In this document: positions 26,301 to 34,029 of the stretch, in pieces
How positions within the stretch are numbered: position 1 is the stretch's first letter
Layout of the letters: the number at the start of each line of letters is the position of its first letter
Origin: JAISGQ01 sp045604965
Lineage (GTDB): Bacteria; Bacillota; Clostridia; Oscillospirales; Acutalibacteraceae
Assembly: GCA_045604965.1 (NCBI GenBank)
Contig: JAZUPB010000059.1
Span: forward strand, 1-64,000
Direction: 5' to 3'
DNA: 64,000 nt
The notes under the pieces: model-generated
Databases searched by the model: none
What the model was told of the DNA's origin: nothing
The model's input: only the letters and a program-made list of their open reading frames with translations
Made by a program: the position numbers and the translations under genes

Positions 26301-26806
26301 AAAAAATCCTCTGCCTTCATAACCTTTGCAAAACCTTCAGCCAGCGACGCCATATACACCGCATGTACAGTTTCTGCATCAATCCTTCTTTTATCATGCT
26401 TCAATGCCATTGTAGTACAGGCATCCTCTATCACCGTAACCTCATATCCGTAATCCTGACATGCCCGAACCGTTGTATCAATACACATATGCGACATCAT
26501 TCCAGCCACGACCAACTTGGTAATTCCCAACTCCTGCAAGTATTCCCGAAGAGCTGTTCCAAGAAATGAACTCGGATAGTCCTTATGTATAATCTTCTCA
26601 CTTTCCGCTGGTTTTACCAAATTATTTATGCCCGAAAATGCCTTAAAATTATGTTGCACATGTATCACCGGCTTTTTCTCTTCCCTAAATTTTTCAAGAA
26701 CCCTTGCTGCTTTCTTTGCAGCATCCTTCGGCTTATGCAAAAGTAACGGCCCCGGTGTAAAATATATATTTTGGATATCGATTAATAATAATGCTTCTTT
26801 ATTCAT
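26297..26806 (-). CDS. isochorismatase-like cysteine hydrolase (copy A)
   Basis: A 169-aa protein with Asp10 in LLLIDIQN, Lys75 in IIHKDYPSSF and nucleophile Cys108 in MSHMCIDTTVRAC. The cis-peptide-type AGMMSHMC motif is typical of the EntB/nicotinamidase-like superfamily. It is the first gene of the operon, with AGGAGG upstream of ATG 26806, and overlaps the regulator by 4 nt. Probably a detoxifying hydrolase induced through the HxlR protein; the substrate is unknown. Confidence 0.87.
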   Translation of the reverse strand: MNKEALLLIDIQNIYFTPGPLLLHKPKDAAKKAARVLEKFREEKKPVIHVQHNFKAFSGINNLVKPAESEKIIHKDYPSSFLGTALREYLQELGITKLVVAGMMSHMCIDTTVRACQDYGYEVTVIEDACTTMALKHDKRRIDAETVHAVYMASLAEGFAKVMKAEDFL

Positions 26807-26857
26807 CTTTCGCCACCTCCTGACAAAACTATATATTATCTTTCAGAAGATGAAAAT

Positions 26858-26877
26858 TACCCACTTTTTTGTGGGTA
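26858..26877. promoter_or_regulatory. operator candidate for the HxlR regulator
   Basis: Perfect palindrome: TACCCAC, six T, GTGGGTA, about 52 nt upstream of the operon start. HxlR-family sites are commonly two such half-sites around an A/T spacer. A -10-like GATAAT lies downstream on the minus strand. Confidence 0.65.
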
Positions 26878-26879
26878 TG

Positions 26880-27040
26880 GCTCATGCTCAAATTCAAATT
26901 TGTTTTTCTGATATTTGAATCGAATTGTACCACGCCTGCAGACAGCAATCAACAGAATCGTACGGAATCAATCCATTTCGATTTTAACTTCGCAGGTTAG
27001 GTGGGCGGGTCGGCATATGTATCCGGGTCAATAAGCTATG
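26880..27040. other. junction between two compositional backgrounds
   Basis: No gene is seen here. AT-rich sequence on the left changes to GC-richer sequence with different codon preferences on the right. No IS, integrase, tRNA or duplicated att site is visible. The 27041 gene to the right lacks a recognisable terminator at this edge. Confidence 0.5.
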
Positions 27041-28522
27041 TCAGGACACCCGGGGTGTGCTGCAGTCAATATAAAACGCAGGGCGCAGAAGCGCGGTCTC
27101 TTTGGTTGCGTACCAGTCGGTGTATCTGTTATTAACATCGCCGATGTCAATAACTGTTTCGTAGAATGAATTGCTTTCTCCGGGTGTACGGAGCAGCCAT
27201 TCCGGGCCGCGAGAATCGTAATCGCCGCCGATGGCTCTGCACTTTGCATCTGTGTATTCGGTGGGCTCGCAGACACGGGGTTTTGCCTGCTCAACAAATA
27301 TCTCGTAGTTGTTTTTACCTTCAAGCTTGCCCTGTATGGCAATATTTTCGTCTAAGGGGAAGCATTCAAGAACCTCTTCGGTACTGAGCAGGAACAGCCT
27401 GTCCTCAGTGTCCTCACCGCCATCGGTTCCGTAATAATCGTTGCCAATATTTTCAATTTTGGAAAGGGTTATGAAATCTGCTTCCGCATCACTGAATGCA
27501 TTGTCGAGAAAAACGCTGTTAAGCCATTCTCTGAGATAGGATGTACTCCAGCATAGATCAGGGATATTGAGCTGAGGATGGAAAAATACAGCATCAAGAC
27601 CGTATCTTGAAAGCACAAGAAGTTTTCCGTCCTTTTCTCCTATTACCTGCCATTCAATGGCTTCGGTACCGTTTGAAATATTGCCGTCCTGTTCATAGGC
27701 TCCGAGGAGAAAATGATCACCAACAATATATGTTTTTTCAGGAGCAAAGGGCTCAGCATCTGTTTCGCGGTATTTTTTCTGGGAAGAGGGTGCTTTTGAA
27801 CGGCTGATATAGATTGCAGGGCGAACGCAGACGGCTTTGGTATCAACAGAAATACCGTGATCATCCATAGTACCGTCGGTTTTTACATACAAAGCATTAG
27901 GGGAAGAATTGCCGTCTCTGAGCCACCAATGATTGCGGGAACCATTAAGAGTTGTATTGCCGTTGCGTGAAAGAGCATATTCGGTGGGCTGACAGATAAG
28001 GTCAGCAGTTGAGATAAAAAGTCCGGGAGCTTCATCTAAGCCCAAACAGAAAACACTGTCAGTGGTGTTTTTTTCGTAACCGAAGACGCCGTGATTAATT
28101 ATAGGAGCAGAGCATACCAACTCAAGCTCTTCATCAGAGAAAGCCTCATTGAGAAAATCGGAGTTGAGCCAGCGGCGCAGATCGCAGTCTGCCCATTCTA
28201 TATCGAAGGATCTTTCGGTGTTGTACTGCATATAGTCAAGCCCGAATTCGGAAACCACCAAAAAACGTCCGCGTTCTGCTGAGAGGACGATCCACTGTAT
28301 CTTTTCCTTGCCGTTTTCGACGTTATTATCCTGCTCATAGCTTCCGAAAATGAATCTGTCACCGGGGACATACTCTTTTGCGGGATCATAAGCATCAGCG
28401 GTGTTATAGTTAAGGTCCAGTGTGGGGGCGTTGCCTGATTCAAGACCTGAACAGCCGCTGAAAGCAGACAGCAGAATAATCAGTGCAAATATCAGTGCCG
28501 AAGTGCGAAATGTTTTTTTCAT
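27041..28522 (-). CDS. lipoprotein with two DUF6273-type domains
   Basis: A 493-aa protein. The signal sequence ends in a lipobox (LSAFSGC, Cys24), so it should be a membrane-anchored lipoprotein. Two repeats follow (about 45-255 and 262-490), each opening with GDRF-I-FGSYEQD or GDHFLLGAYEQDG, then WIVL, a YGLD motif, LRRWLN/LREWLN and a closing LRPA-YI. This is the DUF6273 pattern found in secreted proteins of Ruminococcus and relatives, with no known activity. It has its own promoter, divergent from the coiled-coil gene. Confidence 0.75.
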   Translation of the reverse strand: MKKTFRTSALIFALIILLSAFSGCSGLESGNAPTLDLNYNTADAYDPAKEYVPGDRFIFGSYEQDNNVENGKEKIQWIVLSAERGRFLVVSEFGLDYMQYNTERSFDIEWADCDLRRWLNSDFLNEAFSDEELELVCSAPIINHGVFGYEKNTTDSVFCLGLDEAPGLFISTADLICQPTEYALSRNGNTTLNGSRNHWWLRDGNSSPNALYVKTDGTMDDHGISVDTKAVCVRPAIYISRSKAPSSQKKYRETDAEPFAPEKTYIVGDHFLLGAYEQDGNISNGTEAIEWQVIGEKDGKLLVLSRYGLDAVFFHPQLNIPDLCWSTSYLREWLNSVFLDNAFSDAEADFITLSKIENIGNDYYGTDGGEDTEDRLFLLSTEEVLECFPLDENIAIQGKLEGKNNYEIFVEQAKPRVCEPTEYTDAKCRAIGGDYDSRGPEWLLRTPGESNSFYETVIDIGDVNNRYTDWYATKETALLRPAFYIDCSTPRVS

Positions 28523-28559
28523 AATATAATTTCACTTCCTAAATTTCTCATTCCCTAAA

Positions 28560-28588
28560 ATTATATATTATTACAGAGAGCAAGTCAA
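28560..28588 (-). promoter_or_regulatory. promoter of the DUF6273 lipoprotein gene
   Basis: Minus strand TTGACT (28583-28588), 17 nt, TATAAT (28560-28565). Confidence 0.75.
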
Positions 28589-28733
28589 CGTGTGTGAAGA
28601 AATGAAATCATTCTGCGCGGTGAAAGCCCGATTATCGTTCATTTACAGGGCGAAATTTTAGCTGATAAGACATATTATATAAATTCTCTGAAAAAATTAT
28701 ACATTTTTATTAATCTCAATTTGGAAATTGCTA

Positions 28734-28762
28734 TTGTTTTAACAGAAAGGGATTGTTATAAT
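28734..28762 (+). promoter_or_regulatory. promoter of the coiled-coil protein gene
   Basis: TTGTTT (28734-28739), 17 nt, TATAAT (28757-28762). SD AAAGGAG at 28802-28808. The rest of this 295-bp gap shows nothing else. Confidence 0.55.
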
Positions 28763-28817
28763 GTTAGCAAAGGGAACTGCTCAAGGAAGCAGAATATGAG
28801 TAAAGGAGATATAGATT

Positions 28818-29297
28818 ATGGATTTTGATGCAAGCAAGGTTACAGCTACCGCAGATTTTGAAGAGTATGAGGAGCCTATAATCCTCCCCATTCCTTATGA
28901 GGATGAGGCTGCTGAGGAAGCAAGAGCACGTGCTGCAGCTGCAAAGGCTGAGCTTGAGCGTCTTGAGGCTCTCAAGGTAAATGCTGCTGAAGTTGTACCC
29001 CTTCCCGATGCAAGTGTAGACCTCGAGGCTAACCGCAAGGCTGCTGAGGCTGAGGAAGCAAGAAAGGCTGCTGAGGCTGCTCTGGCTGCTGCTCAGGAAG
29101 CAAAGATGGCTGCTGACGCTGCTGTTGCTGAGGCTCAGCTGGCTCTCGACAAGAAGCGCGGACTTGAGGCTGCTGCTGATGCTGTAAAGACTGCTGAGAT
29201 CACTGTTGATGCAGATGGAAACAGCATCGTAAAGATCAAGGTACCGAAGGATTTCGATATCGAGTTCTTCTTCCGTCCGAAGGCAAGCAGAAAATAA
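28818..29297 (+). CDS. Ala/Glu-rich coiled-coil protein
   Basis: A 159-aa soluble protein without signal peptide. The centre (about 35-125) is an Ala/Glu/Lys-rich continuous helix (EEARARAAAAKAELERLEAL; EAALAAAQEAKMAADAAVAE) likely to form a coiled coil. A short beta-like C-terminus follows (SIVKIKVPKDFDIEFFFRPK). Codon use is highly biased, which suggests strong expression. It is monocistronic, with promoter and terminator. Function is unknown. Confidence 0.6.
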   Translation: MDFDASKVTATADFEEYEEPIILPIPYEDEAAEEARARAAAAKAELERLEALKVNAAEVVPLPDASVDLEANRKAAEAEEARKAAEAALAAAQEAKMAADAAVAEAQLALDKKRGLEAAADAVKTAEITVDADGNSIVKIKVPKDFDIEFFFRPKASRK

Positions 29298-29305
29298 TTT
29301 GCTCT

Positions 29306-29339
29306 AAAAACCACATCCGTTTTAACGGATGTGGTTTTT
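29306..29339 (+). terminator. terminator of the coiled-coil gene
   Basis: AAAACCACATCCGT / ACGGATGTGGTTTTT hairpin with T tail. Confidence 0.9.
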
Positions 29340-29441
29340 GTTATTTATATTGACTGTGATGGTGTGTTATGGTAATATGAAATCGGTTTCGAATATACAA
29401 AAAGTATATTTGAGGATGAAAAATACAAGGAGGAACTAAAA

Positions 29442-30365
29442 ATGAGCAATGTACCTGAAGAAGTAAGGAATGATGAAGCCATTGAAGCAGTAACTGAGGC
29501 TGAGACTGTCGCTGAGGCTGAAGTTGTCGCTGAGGCTGAGACTGTCGCTGAGGCTGAGGCTGTCGCCGAAGCTGAGACTGTCGCTGAAGCTGAGACCGTT
29601 GCAGAAACTGAGACCGTAGCCGAAGCTGAGACTGTCGTTGAGGCTGAGACCGTCGTTGAGGCTGAGACCGTTGCTGAAGCTGAGGCCGTCGCTGAGGCTG
29701 AGACCGTTGCAGGAACTGAGACCGTTGCCGAAGCTGAGACTGTCGCTGAGACTGAAACTGTCGCCGAGACTCAGTTTTTTGCGTATGACAAGGCCTATGC
29801 AAAAAAGAAAAAGACCTACACACTGCCTGTATGGAAAAACTTTGCAGTTGTTCTTACAGTTGTGTTGGGAGTAGCAGTGCTTCTTGCAGGTGTTCTGCTC
29901 AGTCCGGAGGAAAGCCCCGTGGGAATGATCTCAATGGGAGCAGCGGCACTTATCGCACTGTATGGCATCTTTGTTGTCCCCTCTCATTTCGGATATAAGA
30001 TAAAAGCGCCGTTCAGATCCTTCATTACCGACGAAAATAAGCTCTGGGCGTTGGAATTCACACCCTACAAGAACAGCAGTAAACAGGCACAGGCATCAGG
30101 AATAAATAATTTATTTGTTGAGGAATGCCTGAAGGTTTGCTGCAGCAAAGAGGCAGTATCTGAGATAATTGAAAATGTGAAAGCAAAGAAGAAGGTCAAA
30201 AACAGCAAGAGCTTTAAGAAAGTTCAGGCGGTCTGTATGAGTAATGTAAAGGTTATAAAGCCTGGAAAGAATGCAAAGGTAAGTTATTTGACCGAAAAAG
30301 GCAAAATAAAAAATGTGAAGATAGCAGACTGCTATCCCGGACTTTTTGAATACATAGAGAAATAA
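29442..30365 (+). CDS. membrane protein with ETVAEA hexapeptide repeats
   Basis: A 307-aa protein. Residues about 16-112 consist of a degenerate hexapeptide ETVAEA repeated about 16 times, very acidic and without charge balance. Two transmembrane helices follow (about 132-152 and 158-178), then a basic C-terminal domain (about 185-305; SFITDENKLWALEFTPYKNS, KAKKKVKNSKSFKK). The repeat tract is encoded by an 18-bp minisatellite whose length may vary between strains. The C-terminal domain is not recognised. A bidirectional terminator separates it from secA. Confidence 0.6.
   Translation: MSNVPEEVRNDEAIEAVTEAETVAEAEVVAEAETVAEAEAVAEAETVAEAETVAETETVAEAETVVEAETVVEAETVAEAEAVAEAETVAGTETVAEAETVAETETVAETQFFAYDKAYAKKKKTYTLPVWKNFAVVLTVVLGVAVLLAGVLLSPEESPVGMISMGAAALIALYGIFVVPSHFGYKIKAPFRSFITDENKLWALEFTPYKNSSKQAQASGINNLFVEECLKVCCSKEAVSEIIENVKAKKKVKNSKSFKKVQAVCMSNVKVIKPGKNAKVSYLTEKGKIKNVKIADCYPGLFEYIEK
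29490..29774 (+). repeat. 18-bp minisatellite coding for ETVAEA
   Basis: About 16 tandem, imperfect 18-bp units (consensus GCTGAGGCTGAGACTGTC), all in frame. There are no unique spacers, so it is not a CRISPR array. Confidence 0.9.
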
Positions 30366-30379
30366 TAAGCAAACAACGC

Positions 30380-30418
30380 AAAAACACCGCCTTACCGTAA
30401 TGGTAAGGCGGTGTTTTG
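30380..30418. terminator. bidirectional terminator before secA
   Basis: AAAACACCGCCTTACC / GGTAAGGCGGTGTTTT hairpin with A and T runs on both sides, between convergent stops. Confidence 0.9.
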
Positions 30419-30426
30419 CTGTTTAT

Positions 30427-33249
30427 TTACTGAACGCCGCCGGGTTTGCCGCAGCATTTCTTGTATTTCTTTCCGCTTCCGCAGGGACAGGGCTCGTTAG
30501 GTCCGACCTTTTTGCCGCTGCGTACGGTTTTAGACTGAGGATCACTGCCGTCACCGGAGGTCTCAGTGGGTTTAATAAGCTGCTTTCTCTGAGCAGCCTC
30601 TGCCTCACTTCTGGGGCGAACAGTGAGCATAAGCTTGGTGGTGTTTTCCTTGATGAGTGCTATCATCTCGTCAAACATATCAAAGCCTTCCATTGTGTAA
30701 ACAACAACGGGATCCTTCTGACCGTAGGCGCGAAGGTTGATGCCGCGCTTGAGGTCGTCCATAGCATCAATATGATCCATCCAAAGTCTGTCGACGACCT
30801 GGAGAAGCACCTTGCGTTCGATCTTACGCATCAGACCTTCGCCGAATGCTTCCTCAAACTCCTTTTCGCGCTGAGCATAGATATCGTGTGCGCGCTGGAT
30901 AAGCTCTGCAGTTATCTGCTCAGGCTCGATATCAAACAGCTCTTCGTCTGTATATTTGAAATCGTCGGGAGTAGTCAGCCAGCCGAGATAATGACCTCGG
31001 AGAGATTCGAAATTCCAGTTGTACTTGGCGTCTCCGCTGAGCCAACGAGAAACATTTGCCTCAATGGAATCGTCAACCATCTTGAGAATCTTATCGTGGA
31101 GGTCTTCACCTGCGAGAACCTGATCGCGTTCTCTGTATATGATCTCACGCTGACGGTTCATAACATCGTCGTACTGGAGAACGTGCTTTCTGATGCCGAA
31201 GTTGCGGCTTTCTATGTTCTTCTGAGCATTTTCTATGGATTTGGAGACGAGACTTGCCTGAATAGGCATATCCTCCTCTACCTTCATAACGTCCATAATG
31301 CTCTTTATTCTTTCACCGCCGAAGAGACGCATAAGGTCATCGTCAAGAGCTACGAAGAACTGGCTTTCGCCGGGATCGCCCTGACGTCCGGAACGTCCGC
31401 GCAGCTGATTATCGATTCGGCGTGATTCGTGACGCTCGGTGCCGATTATAAGCAGACCGCCTGCCTCACGTACTCTTTCAGCCTCTGCCTTTATGCTGAC
31501 CTCATACTGCTCTACAAGCTCAGCAAAGCGGCGGCGGACTGCGAGGATCTCTTCATCGTCTGTTTCGCTGAAGGACTCACATTCGGAGATAAGCATTTCC
31601 TCGTGTTCCCAGTCGGGTTCCTTGGCGCTCATTTCTGCGGCGCGCTTTTCGTTGAAATCACGGCGTATCTGCTGTTTTGCCATAAATTCTGCGTTACCGC
31701 CAAGCTTGATATCAGTACCACGACCTGCCATATTGGTTGCGATAGTTACAGCTCCGAAGCGGCCTGCCTGAGCGACTATTTCAGCTTCTCTTGCGTGCTG
31801 CTTTGCGTTGAGGACCTCGTGCTTAATTCCTGCACGGGTCAGGAGCTTTGAAAGCACTTCGGATTTTTCTATTGATATAGTACCGACAAGAACAGGCTGT
31901 CCCTTTGCGTGTGCTTCAGCTATCTTCTGGATTACCGCACGGAACTTTGCAGGCTCGGTGGAATAAACCACATCGGGAAGATCGTTTCTTATCATAGGCT
32001 TGTTAGTGGGGACTTCCACGCAGTCAAGCTTGTAGATCTCACGGAATTCTTCCTCTTCGGTAAGAGCTGTACCGGTCATACCGGAAAGCTTTCTGTAAAG
32101 ACGGAAATAATTCTGGAAGGTGATGGTTGCAAGGGTTTTTGACTCGTTTGCGATCTTTACGCCTTCCTTTGCCTCTATCGCCTGATGGAGGCCTTCATTA
32201 TAGCGGCGTCCGTACATAAGACGGCCTGTGAATTCATCAACAATTATGACTTCGCCGTTCTGAACGACATAGTCGATATCGCGTATCATTATACCGTGGG
32301 CACGGATAGCCTGGTTGATATGGTGAGAGATGCGCTGTGAACGCTCATCGTCATCGGTGAGATTTTCAAGGCCAAATACTTCCTCTGCCTTTGCAACACC
32401 GCGAGCGGTGAGAGTACAGGTGCGGGCCTTCTCGTCGACTACGTAATCTGCATCGGCGACATCGTCGCGGTCTTCCATTTCTTCCTTTTCGTTTTCTGCG
32501 ACGATCCTTGCCTGCTTGAGCTTTCTGGCAAAGCGGTCAGCCTGAGTGTAAAGCTCGCTGGAAGCTTCGCCTCTGCCCGATATGATAAGAGGCGTACGTG
32601 CCTCATCTATGAGAATTGAGTCGACCTCGTCGACGATGGCGAAGGAATGACCGCGCTGCACCTTGAGTTCTGCGTAAGGCACCATATTATCACGCAGATA
32701 GTCAAAACCAAACTCGTTGTTTGTTCCGTAGGTGATATCTGCAAGATATGCCTCTCTTCGCTCATCAGGCTCCATACCTGTAACAATAAGTCCAACGCTC
32801 AGTCCCAACCAGCGGTGAACCTTGCCCATCCATTCGCTGTCGCGGCGAGCAAGATATTCGTTGACGGTTACAACGTGGACACCGTTGCCTGAAAGGGCGT
32901 TAAGATAGGAAGGCAGTGTAGCAACAAGAGTTTTACCTTCACCTGTCTTCATTTCGGAAATTCGACCCTGATGAAGGATAATACCGCCCAGTATCTGTAC
33001 AGGGAAGTGCTTCATACCCAGTACTCGCCAGCTTGCCTCACGGCATACGGCAAATGCATCGCACAGTATATCGTCAAGGGTTTCACCCTTAGAAAGCCTG
33101 TCCTTCAGAACAGCGGTCTGGGACTGGAGCTCCTCATCGCTCATAGCCTGATATGTGGGCTCAAGGTCCAGTACACGCTGTTTGAGGGGTTCTATTCTTT
33201 TTAATTCTCTCTTTGAGTAGTTGCCGAAAAAGGCAGCAAGTATATTCAT
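30427..33249 (-). CDS. secA: protein translocase ATPase SecA
   Basis: A 940-aa protein read from ATG 33249 (MNILAAFFGN, behind AAAGGAT); 48 further in-frame codons upstream overlap the promoter. DEAD motor signatures are present: Walker A TGEGKTLV, DEVDSILIDEARTPLI, GTDIKLGG and QLRGRSGRQGDPG. The C-terminus carries the zinc SEC-C motif (PCPCGSGKKYKKCC). SecA drives preproteins through SecYEG at the membrane. The family length is about 800-950 aa, so this is complete. It is monocistronic with its own promoter. Confidence 0.97.
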   Translation of the reverse strand: MNILAAFFGNYSKRELKRIEPLKQRVLDLEPTYQAMSDEELQSQTAVLKDRLSKGETLDDILCDAFAVCREASWRVLGMKHFPVQILGGIILHQGRISEMKTGEGKTLVATLPSYLNALSGNGVHVVTVNEYLARRDSEWMGKVHRWLGLSVGLIVTGMEPDERREAYLADITYGTNNEFGFDYLRDNMVPYAELKVQRGHSFAIVDEVDSILIDEARTPLIISGRGEASSELYTQADRFARKLKQARIVAENEKEEMEDRDDVADADYVVDEKARTCTLTARGVAKAEEVFGLENLTDDDERSQRISHHINQAIRAHGIMIRDIDYVVQNGEVIIVDEFTGRLMYGRRYNEGLHQAIEAKEGVKIANESKTLATITFQNYFRLYRKLSGMTGTALTEEEEFREIYKLDCVEVPTNKPMIRNDLPDVVYSTEPAKFRAVIQKIAEAHAKGQPVLVGTISIEKSEVLSKLLTRAGIKHEVLNAKQHAREAEIVAQAGRFGAVTIATNMAGRGTDIKLGGNAEFMAKQQIRRDFNEKRAAEMSAKEPDWEHEEMLISECESFSETDDEEILAVRRRFAELVEQYEVSIKAEAERVREAGGLLIIGTERHESRRIDNQLRGRSGRQGDPGESQFFVALDDDLMRLFGGERIKSIMDVMKVEEDMPIQASLVSKSIENAQKNIESRNFGIRKHVLQYDDVMNRQREIIYRERDQVLAGEDLHDKILKMVDDSIEANVSRWLSGDAKYNWNFESLRGHYLGWLTTPDDFKYTDEELFDIEPEQITAELIQRAHDIYAQREKEFEEAFGEGLMRKIERKVLLQVVDRLWMDHIDAMDDLKRGINLRAYGQKDPVVVYTMEGFDMFDEMIALIKENTTKLMLTVRPRSEAEAAQRKQLIKPTETSGDGSDPQSKTVRSGKKVGPNEPCPCGSGKKYKKCCGKPGGVQ

Positions 33250-33310
33250 ATATCCTTTTCGCGAAAAGCCGCGAATGCCTCCTTTGCGATTTTTTCCAAT
33301 ATACGTAATA

Positions 33311-33339
33311 ATTGTAGCACATATATACAGTAGAAACAA
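33311..33339 (-). promoter_or_regulatory. secA promoter
   Basis: Minus strand TTGTTT (33334-33339), 17 nt, TACAAT (33311-33316), 62 nt upstream of secA. Confidence 0.65.
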
Positions 33340-33397
33340 TCGTTTTTTGCGGAAGATGTTGTGTAATATTTGTTTTGTAACGATAATTAACAATTTG

Positions 33398-33414
33398 TTA
33401 TCGAATTTCGATAA
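33398..33414. promoter_or_regulatory. palindrome in the secA divergent region
   Basis: TTATCGA / TCGATAA inverted repeat with a 3-nt centre, flanked by two direct copies of AATTTGTTAT, next to a plus-strand promoter. Possible operator; the factor is unknown. Confidence 0.4.
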
Positions 33415-33422
33415 ATTTGTTA

Positions 33423-33451
33423 TTGACTTTCAGTGGCCGTTGTGTTAGACT
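33423..33451 (+). promoter_or_regulatory. upstream promoter candidate
   Basis: TTGACT (33423-33428), 17 nt, TAGACT (33446-33451), rightward; it may be a second promoter for the 114-aa gene. Confidence 0.4.
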
Positions 33452-33538
33452 TTGCTTGCAAAACGGTAATTAATTATTGTTTATCGCTATGTTTACCGCA
33501 CAGTTGGTGACAGTGGGCTGAAATTTTTCGGTTTTTGC

Positions 33539-33567
33539 TTGCATTTGGACATCTGCTGTGGTATAGT
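33539..33567 (+). promoter_or_regulatory. promoter of the 114-aa gene
   Basis: TTGCAT (33539-33544), 17 nt, extended TGG-TATAGT (33562-33567). SD AGGAGGA at 33591-33597. Confidence 0.65.
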
Positions 33568-33604
33568 GATGTGCGGATTTTGAGAAAAACAGGAGGAATG
33601 GTGT

Positions 33605-33949
33605 ATGTCTGTTATATTTTCAGCGGTTCTGCTGGGACTCGGCTCTGCCGCAGCGACTGTAATATCTATTGCCGAACGTGCTGTTCCCCTTTCTATTGAA
33701 TTCGACCTCAGCAATGACGGAGAGACCCTTTGGCAGGGGGACAAGGTCTACGATTTTGTAGGCTTTGAAGGAAACGGCTTTGCTCCCGCTATAGACCGCG
33801 AGATGGAAGCGTCTCTCGGCAGAAGAATCGGCTACATAAAGGACGATGAAGCTAAGGTGTGGCAGATAAACACACTGATGGATGAATATGTCCTTGTTAA
33901 GGCTCAGGGTACTCAGGGCGAGATTTACAAGCTTAGAGAAGAATTCTGA
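33605..33949 (+). CDS. small protein with N-terminal membrane segment
   Basis: A 114-aa protein. A hydrophobic N-terminus (about 3-24, IFSAVLLGLGSAAATVISIA) is followed by a mixed alpha/beta domain (EFDLSNDGETLWQGDKVYDF; IGYIKDDEAKVWQINTLMDEYV). No family is recognised. ATG 33605 has an ideal SD; an ATG at 33598 is in another frame. It has its own promoter and terminator. Confidence 0.55.
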   Translation: MSVIFSAVLLGLGSAAATVISIAERAVPLSIEFDLSNDGETLWQGDKVYDFVGFEGNGFAPAIDREMEASLGRRIGYIKDDEAKVWQINTLMDEYVLVKAQGTQGEIYKLREEF

Positions 33950-33960
33950 TACGGTTAATT

Positions 33961-34002
33961 AAACGCCGTCAGATTCCCGAACGGGATCTGACGGCGTTTT
34001 TG
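33961..34002 (+). terminator. terminator of the 114-aa gene
   Basis: AAACGCCGTCAGAT / ATCTGACGGCGTTTTT hairpin. It also lies just beyond the convergent hflX stop at 34030. Confidence 0.9.
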
Positions 34003-34029
34003 CTTAAATGGATAGAATAAGAGATTGAT

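Noticed and set aside
26880..27040. Attachment site of an integrative element at the composition change
   Set aside because: No integrase, tRNA or direct repeat pair is visible on either side, so only the composition change is reported.
29490..29774. CRISPR-like regular repeats
   Set aside because: Units are 18 bp, contiguous and in frame inside a coding sequence, with no spacers and no cas genes in the window.
30400..31851. Plus-strand frames of 341 and 140 codons
   Set aside because: Antisense to secA, whose motifs are clear. No SD or family match.
33250..33393. A 48-residue N-terminal extension of SecA
   Set aside because: It overlaps the promoter and has no SD; SecA normally begins at the MNILAAFFGN-type start.
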